Positions 55,245 to 64,000 of a stretch of 64,000 bases of DNA are shown here, one piece after another. The stretch spans positions 1-64,000 of the forward strand of contig CAZAMB010000009.1 of the NCBI GenBank assembly GCA_964486335.1, in the 5' to 3' direction. The stretch is from CAZAMB01 sp964486335 (GTDB lineage: Bacteria; Planctomycetota; Phycisphaerae; UBA1845). The notes below the pieces were generated by a model. The model was not told where the DNA came from, did no database searches, and saw only the letters and a list, made by a program, of their open reading frames with translations. The translations under genes and the position numbers were made by a program. Position 1 is the first letter of the stretch, and the number at the start of each line of letters is the position of its first letter.

Positions 55245-56507
55245 ATGGCAGCCATACGCAAACGACCCATCGTTTCGATCATACTCGCTACACACAACCG
55301 TCGCGCGGTTGTCGAGAACACGCTTGCGCAGATTGATGATTGCGGACTGGACCGCGCGGATTACGAGACGATCGTAGTGGACAACGCCTCGACGGACGGG
55401 ACGGCGGATGCCGTCGTTCATCGGGTGAATCGGCTTGTGCCGTTGCGAAAGAACGCGGGCAGCACCGCCAAGGCATTCGGCGTCGACGTCGCCCGCGGGA
55501 CGTTGCTGCTATTCCTAGATGACGATTCCTTTCCCCGGCCGGGTTCGCTTGAACGGATGATCGAGCAGTTCGAGGGCGATTCGCGCCTCGCGGCCGCTGG
55601 GTTCACAGTGCACCTGCCGTCCGGGCAACTCGAAGGCGCAGCGCTGCCCGGCGTGTTTGTCGGATGCGGTATCGGTCTGCGAACGGACGCCTATCGATCG
55701 GTGGGGGGGCTGGATCGGTCGTTCTTCATGCAGGCCGAGGAATATGATCTCGCCTTTCGATTGGCCGTTGCGGGTTGGCGAGTCGAAGTGTTTGACGATC
55801 TTCACGTCGAGCACCTCAAGACCGAGCAGGCTCGTCGAAACGAACGGACAACTTATTTTGACACGCGAAACAACCTGCGTGTCACTGCCCGATACATTCC
55901 CGCGGCGTATGCGCGAATGTACAAGGAAGATTGTCTGCAGCGCTATGGCTGGCTCGCCCGGCGAGAAGGACTTTCGCATTTGCGGGCGTTCGGTCGAGGC
56001 AAAAGTGCCGGCACCGTTCTCGGAGCGCTTGAACGGATAACCTATTCCGGCAGAAGATTGTCGGCCGAGGCTTTTGAACAGTTTTTCGGTTGGTCGAAGA
56101 TCCGTCGAGGAATGTTCAACCTGGCACAAAATGGGGTGAAGCGAGTAGTCCTCGCCGGACTGGGAAAGAACGTCTATCCGTTTCGCCGGTTCGCGGAAGA
56201 AGCGGGCATCGACATCTTGTCGATCGCCGACGATCGTTTTGAAGTACCCGGACGACGGTATCGGGGCGTTCCCATTTTGCCGGTCGCGCAGGCGATCGCT
56301 GCCCACCCGGACGCGGTGATCGTGAGCGACTCGAGTCCGGTGCACGCGGCACGCACGGCCGCACTCGTAATGCTGAAAACGCGGATTCCAGTCCATTCGT
56401 GGTTTTCCAAGCCGATAAAAACGGAATTTCACGAGGGCGATGTTTTCGGCCGCCGATCTCGTTCCGATGAAAGGAAAGTGGATTCGTTGTGCGTTCTGCC
56501 GGTTTGA
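55245..56507 (+). CDS. GT2-family glycosyltransferase with C-terminal Rossmann-like domain
   Basis: About 420 residues from ATG 55245; the frame is open to 55119 but those residues are not GT-like. Start choice is tentative as no clear ribosome binding site exists. The GT-A domain shows PIVSIILATHNRRAVVE, TIVVDNASTDGTAD and DDDSFPRPGS (DXD site), and HVEH later. From about residue 290 a second region with VLAGLGKNVYPFRRFAEEAG resembles the Rossmann-type fold of sugar-modifying enzymes. With the adjacent GDP-mannose dehydratase it probably acts in glycan or polysaccharide synthesis. Acceptor unknown. Confidence 0.78.
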   Translation: MAAIRKRPIVSIILATHNRRAVVENTLAQIDDCGLDRADYETIVVDNASTDGTADAVVHRVNRLVPLRKNAGSTAKAFGVDVARGTLLLFLDDDSFPRPGSLERMIEQFEGDSRLAAAGFTVHLPSGQLEGAALPGVFVGCGIGLRTDAYRSVGGLDRSFFMQAEEYDLAFRLAVAGWRVEVFDDLHVEHLKTEQARRNERTTYFDTRNNLRVTARYIPAAYARMYKEDCLQRYGWLARREGLSHLRAFGRGKSAGTVLGALERITYSGRRLSAEAFEQFFGWSKIRRGMFNLAQNGVKRVVLAGLGKNVYPFRRFAEEAGIDILSIADDRFEVPGRRYRGVPILPVAQAIAAHPDAVIVSDSSPVHAARTAALVMLKTRIPVHSWFSKPIKTEFHEGDVFGRRSRSDERKVDSLCVLPV

Positions 56508-56535
56508 CGGCGGACTGGAATCGAAAGGACCGCTC

Positions 56536-57564
56536 GTGGACAAAGTCGCGCTCATCACCGGAATCACGGGACAGGACGGGTCGTACCTCTCGGAATTCCT
56601 TCTCGCCAAAGGGTATCACGTTCACGGTGTCGTTCGACGAGCGAGCGTGTTTACGACCGAGCGAATCGACCACCTGTACCAGGATCGCCACGAGCAGGAC
56701 CCGCGGTTCTTCCTTCACTACGGCGATCTGCTGGACGCGATCAGTCTGCGGCGGATCATCAGCGATGTGAAGCCGAACGAAGTCTATAACCTCGGCGCGC
56801 AGTCGCACGTCCGCACCAGCTTTGACCAGCCGGTCTACACGGCGCAAGTGGTCGGAATCGGCACGTTGCACCTGCTGGAAGCCATTCGCGATTATCGCGA
56901 CGCCACGGGACTGGATGTTCGGTTTTATCAGGCATCGAGCAGCGAAATGTTCGGCAAAGTCGCCCAGGTGCCGCAAAACGAGTTCACTCCGTTTTATCCA
57001 CGAAGCCCTTATGCCTGTGCCAAGGTTCAGGCCTATTGGCAGACGGTCAACTACCGCGAGGCGTACGGACTTTTTGCCTGCAACGGCGTGCTCTTCAATC
57101 ACGAATCACCGAGGCGCGGAGAGACGTTTGTGACGCGGAAGATCACGCGAGCGGCCACGCGAATCAAACTCGGACTCCAGGACGTCGTGTATCTAGGAAA
57201 TCTCGACGCGAAGCGAGACTGGGGTTTCGCAGGAGATTACGTCGAAGCGATGTGGCTGATGCTTCAGCAGGAAGACCCGGACGACTTCGTCGTTGCGACC
57301 GGAGAGTCGCACTCGGTCCGTGAGTTTCTAGAGGAGGCGTTCGGATACCTTGATCTGGATTGGCACGATTACGTCCGATTCGACCAGCGTTATTTGCGAC
57401 CGACCGAGGTTCATGTGTTGCACGGCGACGCCACGAAAGCCCGAAACCTGCTCGGGTGGCGGCCCAAGGTCACCATGCGCGATCTTTGTCGCATGATGGT
57501 TGATTCGGACATGCGTCTGGCAGAGCGCGAGCGGACGCTCGTCGACGCAGGACATTTCGCCTAG
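56536..57564 (+). CDS. gmd: GDP-mannose 4,6-dehydratase
   Basis: 342 residues from GTG 56536, chosen by AAAGGA at spacing 7; the ORF opens earlier inside the preceding gene. It converts GDP-mannose to GDP-4-keto-6-deoxymannose, using NADP. Short-chain dehydrogenase motifs: ITGITGQDGSYLSEFL, SSSEMFG and YPRSPYACAKVQAYW (YXXXK). Further conserved: LFNHESPRRGETFVTRKI and RPTEVHVLHGDATKARNLLG. Length is typical. Likely supplies the 6-deoxyhexose for the neighbouring glycosyltransferases. Confidence 0.95.
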   Translation: MDKVALITGITGQDGSYLSEFLLAKGYHVHGVVRRASVFTTERIDHLYQDRHEQDPRFFLHYGDLLDAISLRRIISDVKPNEVYNLGAQSHVRTSFDQPVYTAQVVGIGTLHLLEAIRDYRDATGLDVRFYQASSSEMFGKVAQVPQNEFTPFYPRSPYACAKVQAYWQTVNYREAYGLFACNGVLFNHESPRRGETFVTRKITRAATRIKLGLQDVVYLGNLDAKRDWGFAGDYVEAMWLMLQQEDPDDFVVATGESHSVREFLEEAFGYLDLDWHDYVRFDQRYLRPTEVHVLHGDATKARNLLGWRPKVTMRDLCRMMVDSDMRLAERERTLVDAGHFA

Positions 57565-57577
57565 TGGGGCGTGCCGG

Positions 57578-59815
57578 TCAGCTGGGGTCCTTCCCGTTGC
57601 TTACGGGAGCGTCGAATCGTTTTGTCCACTCCGCGAGGCGCTCGGACCATCTTTCATCTTTAAGATCTGATATGACCGATTTCAGGTCGCCGACAATTCG
57701 CTTTTTCCTGGCGATTTCCTCGGAAGCGCCTGGTGAATCCAGAAATCGGGATACAGCTTCAACCACTTGGGCTTCTTCCGAGTGATCTTCCGTTGCGTTG
57801 ACGACCCTCTTAACGATCGTCGCAATGTCCTCCTGAGACGTGCTGCGCAAGGCGGCTTCCAGCCATCGAATCCCGATCGCGGTCGCCTTCTGCGAAGACT
57901 GGGCCATTGCCGATTCGAACATGATGCGCAAGTAAGGGACGGCTTCGGCATGCCGACCCAATCCGACCAGGATTGAGGCCAATCGATCTCGCAGCTCGTC
58001 GAGTTCGGAGGATTTCTCATCCGACGCCGACGCGGTCCCGATCAAATCGATGAGATACCGTGCTTCGAGTTCAGGAAATTCGCGAAGACGTTCGGCGGCG
58101 CGAATTCGATCACGCAGCGCGTGCTTGGAGAGTACATCGCGCAGCGAGCGCCATGACGCTTCGCGGACGAGTTCGTTGGGCTCGACAGTCACATTCAAGC
58201 GGGCCAGAAGAGGCTCGACGTCCGCATCTTCGCGCCCCAGTTTTCCCAAGGCTTCCACCGCCGCCAATCGGACCCTCGCGTCGGAATGAAGCGTCAGAGA
58301 CCGGAAACGGGGCCTACGGGAGGAATCGTCCAGTCCCGCCAGGCCGCGCACTGCTGCTTGAAGCAGACCGGCGTCTTCTGATTCAATGGCCGAAAGGAAC
58401 TCGTCATTGAAGGCCGGATCGCCGATCGCCGCCATCGCCGACAACAACGCGGAGCGCAATGCGATCTGGTCTCTTGCGGTCGATCTCATCCGATTCCTCA
58501 GAGGTTCCACGGCATTGGCGAGATGCGGTTTAGCGTCCGGTTTCGATGCGATCAATGCGAGCGCCATCGCCGCCTCTCGAACACTTTCCGTCCGACTGGA
58601 GGCGTCCGTGATTTCAGCAATGAGCGCGGGAACCGCTTGAACGCTCCCCAGCTTCCCGATGGCCTGGAGTACCGCGATCCGCGTCGCGGGGTCCTTCTCT
58701 TCGGCAAGGCGCGAAATCACGGCTTCGACAACCGTGCTGTTGTCCAGGTTGCGGACGATTTCCAGCGATTCACGGCGAAGCGCCGTGGAGCCGCCGCGAA
58801 GCATTCGAATCAGCGCCGCCAGTACTTCACCTTCGGGCCGCTTTCCCTCGTCGGCAATGCGCGCTCGAACAATGGACAGCGCCGCCAGTCTGACCGCCGG
58901 GAGCGGATCATCGAGCCACTCCACGAGTTTCGCGTCGCGTTGTTCCGATCCGAGAGCGCGAAGAATGTCGCGCTGAAAGTCACGCAATCGTGCGGTGGTC
59001 GCCACGGCGTCCTTGTCCGCGTCTAACTTGCACGCCTGAACCTCCGCGGCCAGTTTTTTCTCGCGGGTCCGGTGCATTCGGACTTGATCCGTGAGCCAAG
59101 CTTCAAGTCCCATTCCTGACTGTCGCGTCCACCATTGCTGCCACGCGGCCTTGTCGGGACCGATGGTTTGGGGGGTCAGAGGTTCCAGCGAGGCCACGGC
59201 TTTGGCGGTGATTTCGGGAACGTCAAGGTTAAGGAGCCGAATCAGTTGCTCTACGACTTCCCTTCGATGCGTGACCAAACCAAGAGCGTCCACGGCGGCG
59301 AGTCGTTTGGACATCGGTGTTTCAAGCTCCGCGGCAATCGCCGCGAGTCTGGCGGGGACTTCAGCACCGGTGTACTCAGCCAGGGCTGTTCCGGCGGCCG
59401 TCCTTAGCTCCCCGACTTCCGACCCCAGTACAACAATTAACGGTTCGACAAATGCGTCCGGCAATCGAGCCGGCGCGGTTCGCCCACGTTCCGCGATCGC
59501 GGTGCAAAGGGTCCGAATCACCTCGGGACGATCCGCGAGGGAGAGCAACTCGCCGACGAGTTGGTCAGCCTGAGGATTGGCATAAGACAGCAGAAGATCG
59601 GCCCAACGCTTTCGATCCTCGATGCGGCTTCGAGCGTCCAGGATGCCTTCGCGGCATGTCTGCAACTGTTGTGACTGATCGCTCGGCTGAACCGCCGACG
59701 AGTCAGCCGGTTGCGTTTCGGAAGGGGATTGTGCATCGATTGGAAGTTCGTGGCTTGTCTGAGGCGAAAAAGTCGCCTGAATCGCCACAATCGCCGCCAG
59801 CCAACGGATTGCCAC
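57578..59815 (-). CDS. Exported HEAT-repeat protein
   Basis: 745 residues from GTG 59815 with GGAGG at spacing 8. A signal peptide begins MAIRWLAAIVAIQATF. The rest is a series of short helical repeats typical of HEAT/PBS lyase-like proteins, with pairs such as AEYTGAEVPARLAAIAAEL and ALIRMLRGGSTALRRESLEI. No catalytic motif was recognised. Such proteins serve as scaffolds. It ends tail-to-tail with gmd. Confidence 0.8.
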   Translation of the reverse strand: MAIRWLAAIVAIQATFSPQTSHELPIDAQSPSETQPADSSAVQPSDQSQQLQTCREGILDARSRIEDRKRWADLLLSYANPQADQLVGELLSLADRPEVIRTLCTAIAERGRTAPARLPDAFVEPLIVVLGSEVGELRTAAGTALAEYTGAEVPARLAAIAAELETPMSKRLAAVDALGLVTHRREVVEQLIRLLNLDVPEITAKAVASLEPLTPQTIGPDKAAWQQWWTRQSGMGLEAWLTDQVRMHRTREKKLAAEVQACKLDADKDAVATTARLRDFQRDILRALGSEQRDAKLVEWLDDPLPAVRLAALSIVRARIADEGKRPEGEVLAALIRMLRGGSTALRRESLEIVRNLDNSTVVEAVISRLAEEKDPATRIAVLQAIGKLGSVQAVPALIAEITDASSRTESVREAAMALALIASKPDAKPHLANAVEPLRNRMRSTARDQIALRSALLSAMAAIGDPAFNDEFLSAIESEDAGLLQAAVRGLAGLDDSSRRPRFRSLTLHSDARVRLAAVEALGKLGREDADVEPLLARLNVTVEPNELVREASWRSLRDVLSKHALRDRIRAAERLREFPELEARYLIDLIGTASASDEKSSELDELRDRLASILVGLGRHAEAVPYLRIMFESAMAQSSQKATAIGIRWLEAALRSTSQEDIATIVKRVVNATEDHSEEAQVVEAVSRFLDSPGASEEIARKKRIVGDLKSVISDLKDERWSERLAEWTKRFDAPVSNGKDPS

Positions 59816-59982
59816 GATCCAACCTCCCTGAAATCCTCAGCGTTCTTACGCAACCGATTCGCGAATGGTTCAAACGCGGCACCACCACCGCTACAATATA
59901 CGCTATCGAAGAACGTTGTAACGGAGCGAGGCACGCCGGGCAACGACGAAGGTCCGTCTGGCGAGTCTGAACCGCTACGCAC

Positions 59983-62226
59983 CTAGGATTCGATTCCGAC
60001 CAGGTGGCGCAAAAAGAAGCCCACGATTCGCGCGTAAAGCCGCGACGTCACCAGCGGATCGGCCACCATGTGCGTGAAGTCGGAAAGCGCCAGAAACTCA
60101 TGGTCGTGACCCGCGCGAAACAATGCGCCGGACATCTTCAGGCTGTGCATGAAATACACGTTGTCGTCCGCCGTTCCGTGGATGATGAGCAGCGGTCGGG
60201 AAAGCTCCTTGCAATAACTGAGCACCGATGACCTGTCGTAGCCGTCAGCGTTTTCATCCGGAAGTCCCATGTATCGTTCGGTGTAGTGCGTGTCGTAATC
60301 GCGCCAATCGCAGACCGGCGCGCCGGCCACGCCCGCGGAGAAGACGTCCGGTCGGCGCATAGCCGCCATTGCGGAAAAATATCCGCCGAATGACCATCCG
60401 TAGATACCGACACGGGAAAGATCGAGTTCCGAGTATTTTCTGCCCAGGGCCTTTAAGCCGGCGATCTGGTCCGCGAGGGGAATGTCGATGAGGTTTCCCT
60501 TGATCGATCGCTCCCATGCTCGTCCGCGCGACGGCGTTCCCCGACCGTCTATGGAGACGACGATGAACCCGTGGTCAGCGATCCACTGCTGCAACAGGTA
60601 GTTTCGCGCGGCCGCCTGCACGGTTTGAGAATGCGGACCGCCATACACGGAATCGATCACGGGGTACTGTTTGCCCGAATCGAAGTTTCTCGGGCGAATG
60701 AGCACGGCATGGAAATCGGGATTCCTTCCAACCCGTGTCAGTTCGATGTTCGGAATAAAGGGAGGGTCCTCGGCGACTGATCGAAGCCGGCCGATCGTCG
60801 TACCCGACGCATCGCGCACTTCAAAGGTCCGTTGACCATCAAGCGTGTTGGACGTGAGGACGTGCACACCGCTCTTTTCCGCGAAAATGGCCGAATGCGC
60901 TCCGGGCGTTGAGGTCATCCTGTTAAGAGCATCCGCCGAACTCGCATCCATGGACAATCGAAAGACGTGCGTTTGCGTGGGGTCGTCGCTTGCCGACAAA
61001 AACACGTTGCGATTGTTCGAATCCAGGTGGAGAAAGCCCTTCAGTCCCATCTCCTCTTTCGTCAACGTACGGTCGAAGGAACCGTCGCTCGAGCGCAATT
61101 CAAGCTGCCACGCGCCGTCGCGCTCAGTCGTCCAAAGAAATGCGCTTCCGTCGCTCAGCCATTTGGGCATTTTCTGATCGAGATTGAGCCATGCCTCGTC
61201 TCGCTCAATAAGAAGTTCAGTTGTGGCGCCGGTGTCCGTGTTGACCGACAACAGTCCTTCTTCGGTTTGGGCGCGATTCTGCACAAGAACAGTCAGCGGT
61301 GATTTTTCGCTCCATCGAACCGTCGCCAGGTAAGGGAACCGCTGACGATCCCACCGAATCCAAGTCGTTTCTCCGCCCGCGACGGAGACCACGCCCAACT
61401 GGACGACGGCGTTGGTCTGCCCTGCGCGTGGATAGGGCCACTTCTGCGGCGCGACCTCCGGACGCATGGCATCCATGATGTGCATGGTTTCCATGCCTTG
61501 TGTGTCGGTGCGCTGATACGCAAGGAACGCGCTGTCCGGCGACCACCAGTAGCCTTCGCGCCGATCCATTTCCTCCTGTGCCACGAACTCCGCCAGGCCG
61601 AACTGAACCTTGGCGTCCGCTCCGGTTGTGAGTTGCCGCTCCTCGCCGGATTCGACGTTGATGACAAAGAGGTTTCCGTCGCGGACGCAGGCCACGGATC
61701 GTCCGTCCGGCGAAAAGCGGGCGTCGATTGGCGTTGCATAATCACTCTTGAGTTCACGCGCGTTTCCCGATGCCCTCTCGATCACAAACAATCGTCCGGA
61801 AAGCGGCACGAGAATCAGTGTTCCGTCCTTGCTCAGTTGGTACGTGGCGATACCGCGAGACGACATTCTCATGCGCTCGCGCCGGGCAAGTTCCTCGGCG
61901 GAAAGCTTTTCCTCGGCGCCTTCAAGAATCTGTTCAGCCGTGAGAAGAACGCGCTCCTTCCCGGTCGTCGTGTCAAACGCGTATAGGTCCTGTACGTTAT
62001 TACGCGGGCCGGATCGCAGAAAAAGCACTTCGCTTCCGTCAGGAACGATCTTGATTGAAGTCGGAAAACCCGAGGAAAAACGGCGTGTGGCCGCATACTG
62101 CTCAAGAAACGTCGGATCGGCACATCCGCCGGCCGCGTAGTCGAGTGACTGTGAAGCTCGATGGGCGTTCCCGCTTGCACAGGCCGCCGTCATCATCGCC
62201 GGCAACACAAACCAAACCATTCGCAT
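59983..62226 (-). CDS. S9-family prolyl peptidase (dipeptidyl peptidase IV type), lipoprotein-like
   Basis: 747 residues. The N-terminus MVWFVLPAMMTAACASG has a lipobox-like TAAC, so it is probably a lipoprotein. A beta-propeller (DPPIV N-terminal) domain of about 480 residues is followed by an alpha/beta hydrolase catalytic domain. Catalytic Ser in GWSFGG (near 609), Asp in HGTADDNV (near 685) and His in FTHM (near 718) are present in the right order. It likely removes N-terminal dipeptides from proline-containing peptides in the periplasm. A start of AAGGAG is 9 bases ahead of ATG 62226. Confidence 0.93.
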   Translation of the reverse strand: MRMVWFVLPAMMTAACASGNAHRASQSLDYAAGGCADPTFLEQYAATRRFSSGFPTSIKIVPDGSEVLFLRSGPRNNVQDLYAFDTTTGKERVLLTAEQILEGAEEKLSAEELARRERMRMSSRGIATYQLSKDGTLILVPLSGRLFVIERASGNARELKSDYATPIDARFSPDGRSVACVRDGNLFVINVESGEERQLTTGADAKVQFGLAEFVAQEEMDRREGYWWSPDSAFLAYQRTDTQGMETMHIMDAMRPEVAPQKWPYPRAGQTNAVVQLGVVSVAGGETTWIRWDRQRFPYLATVRWSEKSPLTVLVQNRAQTEEGLLSVNTDTGATTELLIERDEAWLNLDQKMPKWLSDGSAFLWTTERDGAWQLELRSSDGSFDRTLTKEEMGLKGFLHLDSNNRNVFLSASDDPTQTHVFRLSMDASSADALNRMTSTPGAHSAIFAEKSGVHVLTSNTLDGQRTFEVRDASGTTIGRLRSVAEDPPFIPNIELTRVGRNPDFHAVLIRPRNFDSGKQYPVIDSVYGGPHSQTVQAAARNYLLQQWIADHGFIVVSIDGRGTPSRGRAWERSIKGNLIDIPLADQIAGLKALGRKYSELDLSRVGIYGWSFGGYFSAMAAMRRPDVFSAGVAGAPVCDWRDYDTHYTERYMGLPDENADGYDRSSVLSYCKELSRPLLIIHGTADDNVYFMHSLKMSGALFRAGHDHEFLALSDFTHMVADPLVTSRLYARIVGFFLRHLVGIES

Positions 62227-62337
62227 GGCGATCGTACTCCTTGGGTTGAACGATCGGCCATCTTACCGTTCGCCTTTGCCGACACAATCGACCTTCTGGG
62301 TAAGACAGCGGTACCGGGACCGAACCCCAGACCTCGC

Positions 62338-62362
62338 GAGCCGCGAACTTCAGTTCGCGCGG
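62338..62362 (-). repeat. REP-like palindrome, family A copy 5
   Basis: Identical in sequence to copy 1: arms CGCGAACT and AGTTCGCG around TC, with GAGCC and CGG flanks. It sits between two minus-strand genes, downstream of the prepilin-like gene. Confidence 0.7.
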
Positions 62363-62435
62363 CGCCGCAATGCCCGGACGCGCCTGCCTATCGGATTTGC
62401 GCGAGAAGTCCGGTCGTTCGGTCTTGGGATGGGAT

Positions 62436-63431
62436 TCACTGAAGGTCAAAGAGAGAATTGTCGTCGGCGGATCCGAACCAGCCGATGCCGTGCCGATCCG
62501 GGCTCCCCTCGTAGAGGCCGCTCGACCACGTGAACGACTGTCGCTCCGATGTCACGTGGCCATCACACCAGGCCGCGTTCGCCGAATCCAAATGTCGAAA
62601 ATGAACCGATGGGTCGGCTCGCGAGGACAGCGCCGGGTGAAATCGCGGCTCGGAAAAGCTGTATTCGATCAGTTGCCCGTCAACGAAGGCGGTGTCGGCG
62701 AACATCAGTGTGTCTGCCGGTCGTTTCACCTGGTGTTGCCGCGCACCCGACCGATCGCTGGTGATCTGCGTTTTTCCTGCGCAGCAGGTCGCCGTCTGCA
62801 CCCCGATATAGGCGTTGTTGTACCCGTATCCGCCGCAACCAGACTCGAATCCGGGTTTCTCCGCGACAAACTCGGGACAAGCGCGAATCGCCCGATCCTG
62901 CCCCATATAATCAACAAGCGGTCCACGACTCGGCTCGAACGGCTCATTGACTGAGCTCCTCAATCCGTGCCAGCGACGAAGATTGGCAAGGAACTCGGCC
63001 GCCCCCGGAGCGTAATACCCGCCGGAATCTTGAGTATAGAAGGTGTTCGCCATGGCAAGCTGTCGAAGATTGGAACGGCAAGCCGTTCCCTTGGCTTGGT
63101 CCCGCGCTCGCTGGAGACCGGGAACCAGCAATCCGACCAGCAGAGCGATGACGCCGAGCGTCGTCAACACTTCGATCAGCGTGAACCCCCGCGAGCCGCG
63201 GACTTGTACAGCCGCCCGGCCGCCATTCCGCGCGACCCCGTCAGCCTCCCCCCTTGCCAAGGGGGGACACAGGGGGGTCGCAGCGCCATCGTTCCGTCCA
63301 AACTCGTGCCTTCGAACCGGCGAGTAGAGGACTTCAGCTCGCGCGGCCGTGCGAAACCACAACTCCGTCTCCCATCTCGAAGAAGTCTTCTCGACGACTG
63401 ACGGCGTCCCAGTTGGACGACTTGCGCTCAT
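62436..63431 (-). CDS. Prepilin-type protein with H-X9-DG motif
   Basis: 331 residues from ATG 63431, which overlaps the upstream stop (ATGA). The type IV prepilin cleavage/methylation site (GFTLIEVLTTLG, cut after Gly82) is followed by a hydrophobic helix. The C-terminal HLDSANAAWCDGH segment is the H-X9-DG motif common in planctomycetes. The leader before Gly82 is about 80 residues, far longer than usual, and is largely encoded by dispersed palindromic repeats (63193-63347). Processing therefore could be unusual. Function: pseudopilin-like secreted protein; substrate not known. Confidence 0.8.
   Translation of the reverse strand: MSASRPTGTPSVVEKTSSRWETELWFRTAARAEVLYSPVRRHEFGRNDGAATPLCPPLARGEADGVARNGGRAAVQVRGSRGFTLIEVLTTLGVIALLVGLLVPGLQRARDQAKGTACRSNLRQLAMANTFYTQDSGGYYAPGAAEFLANLRRWHGLRSSVNEPFEPSRGPLVDYMGQDRAIRACPEFVAEKPGFESGCGGYGYNNAYIGVQTATCCAGKTQITSDRSGARQHQVKRPADTLMFADTAFVDGQLIEYSFSEPRFHPALSSRADPSVHFRHLDSANAAWCDGHVTSERQSFTWSSGLYEGSPDRHGIGWFGSADDNSLFDLQ
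63193..63205 (-). repeat. Half family A element inside the prepilin leader
   Basis: GAGCCGCGGACTT, one arm only. The other arm type lies at 63331-63347. Both halves end or begin in the GGACTT hexamer, with 125 bp between them. Confidence 0.5.
63244..63280. repeat. Family B palindrome inside the prepilin leader
   Basis: GCCTCCCCCCTTGCCAAGGG and on to GGGGGGTCG. Its translation gives CPPLARGEA, as does the copy in the exported protein at 21555-21578 (IPPLARGEA). Confidence 0.7.
63331..63347 (-). repeat. Half family A element, other arm
   Basis: ACTTCAGCTCGCGCGGC. Preceded by GG so that GGACTT flanks both this and the other half. Coding in frame for the prepilin leader (residues around 28-33). 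Confidence 0.45.
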
Positions 63432-64000
63432 ATCGGCCCCGTCATTCGCAACAGAAAATACGCCGCGTCCCGCCAATCAACCCCACGGTCGCCCTTCCGA
63501 TCAAGCCCTTCGCAATCAGTCGCGCTCGTTACCCACGACCCGAAACATCGTTGAAGGCCCGCCACGTCGTACAGATCGATATCGCCGTCGTCATCGTGAT
63601 CGCCGTGTTTGTCTGGGGCAACGTCGGCCACGGCGTCAATCTCCGCCGATTTTTCTCCAAAGACGGGTGACACCGTGCCGACAGCCGAGGAAATTCGCAC
63701 GAAATCGAACCCTGTCAGATTGGCGAGTTCGCCCGTTTCCGAAACGATCGCCCAAGCAATGTCAAACGCATCGCCGCCTCCTGATTGCGGCGTGATACCG
63801 CTTGCGAACGGATCATCCGGAACCGTGTAAAACTCATTAGGGGTCATCGCGGCATCGTCCACAATGTTGTCACCGTTCAGATCGCCGAGCACGAGGGTCG
63901 GGGAAAGGTCGGCATAACCGTAAACGCCCTCCGTTCCCGTGCCCGATCGGGGATTCACCAGCACCACCGCACCAAACAACGCCTCAGGCAGGGCAAACGC
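63428..64000 (-). CDS. Secreted dockerin-like protein, 5' end beyond the window
   Basis: About 190 visible residues, open to the window edge, so the N-terminus and any signal peptide are missing. Sequence contains LGDLNGDNIVDDAA, GGGDAFDIAWAIVSETGELA, DFVRISSAVG and a C-terminal EF-hand-like pair (DHDDDGDIDLYDVAGL, DRKGDRGVDWRDAAYFLL). This combination is frequent in planctomycete exported proteins, some next to prepilin-type genes. Its stop overlaps the prepilin start (ATGA), so the two are translationally coupled. Specific function unknown. Confidence 0.75.
   Translation of the reverse strand, partial: AFALPEALFGAVVLVNPRSGTGTEGVYGYADLSPTLVLGDLNGDNIVDDAAMTPNEFYTVPDDPFASGITPQSGGGDAFDIAWAIVSETGELANLTGFDFVRISSAVGTVSPVFGEKSAEIDAVADVAPDKHGDHDDDGDIDLYDVAGLQRCFGSWVTSATDCEGLDRKGDRGVDWRDAAYFLLRMTGPI

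Overview
This 64-kb window looks like chromosome of an uncultivated planctomycete (Planctomycetota, perhaps Phycisphaerae-like). That assignment is inferred from gene types, not from a marker gene. The supporting features are a planctomycete-type ECF sigma factor beside a Ser/Thr kinase with TPR repeats, a prepilin with an H-X9-DG C-terminal motif, several secreted proteins with dockerin-like EF-hand repeats and DCNxNGxxDxC repeats, an IPTL-CTERM-like sorting tail, and GC-rich intergenic DNA full of short palindromes. No rRNA, tRNA, CRISPR array, transposase or prophage was seen.

Layout. 0.2-2.9 kb: clpS, a coiled-coil envelope protein and mgtE. 2.8-19.3 kb (minus strand): an eleven-gene, tightly packed respiratory operon. 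In transcription order it holds an Rrf2 regulator, a GltD-like FAD/NAD(P) Fe-S oxidoreductase, a Rieske protein, a long cytochrome b, a ten-heme cytochrome c, NapA-type nitrate reductase, two NapG-like ferredoxins, a NapH-like polyferredoxin, a second membrane polyferredoxin with three YHS-like domains at its N-terminus, and a third NapG-like ferredoxin. 19.3-20.2 kb: about 900 bp without a convincing protein gene, holding an operator-like dyad, a possible small plus-strand transcription unit and a 55-bp tandem repeat. 20.2-24 kb: an exported protein invaded by repeats and a TadG-like VWA protein. 24.2-32.9 kb: nrnA, ribF, a glycosyltransferase, a GlcD-GlcF-type fused oxidoreductase, and an acetylation pair (SGNH-like protein plus MBOAT). 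33-42 kb: four secreted or surface proteins, including a 1.7-kaa dockerin-bearing metalloprotease and two tandem GNVGIG-repeat paralogues. 42-45 kb: ECF sigma factor and TPR kinase. 45.4-48 kb: degenerate receiver protein, groES, groEL. 48.2-51.1 kb: an islet with an OLD-like ATPase/TOPRIM nuclease and an unknown protein, bracketed by palindromic repeats. 51.3-64 kb: M16 peptidase, thioesterase, DUF1428, GT2, GDP-mannose 4,6-dehydratase, HEAT-repeat protein, S9 peptidase, a prepilin and a dockerin protein cut by the window edge.

How the genes fit together. The operon has no NapB, NapC or NapD. I infer that electrons pass from a quinol- or NAD(P)H-linked Rieske/cytochrome b complex through the ten-heme cytochrome to NapA, with the NapG/NapH-type modules as extra redox branches. 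A cysteine-bearing Rrf2 regulator with an operator overlapping its own ribosome binding site probably senses NO, redox state or Fe-S status.

The most notable findings are the coupling of a bc-type complex to NapA, the triple-YHS polyferredoxin, a palindromic repeat family whose copies differ by compensatory arm changes, and repeats that have entered reading frames and are translated in frame.
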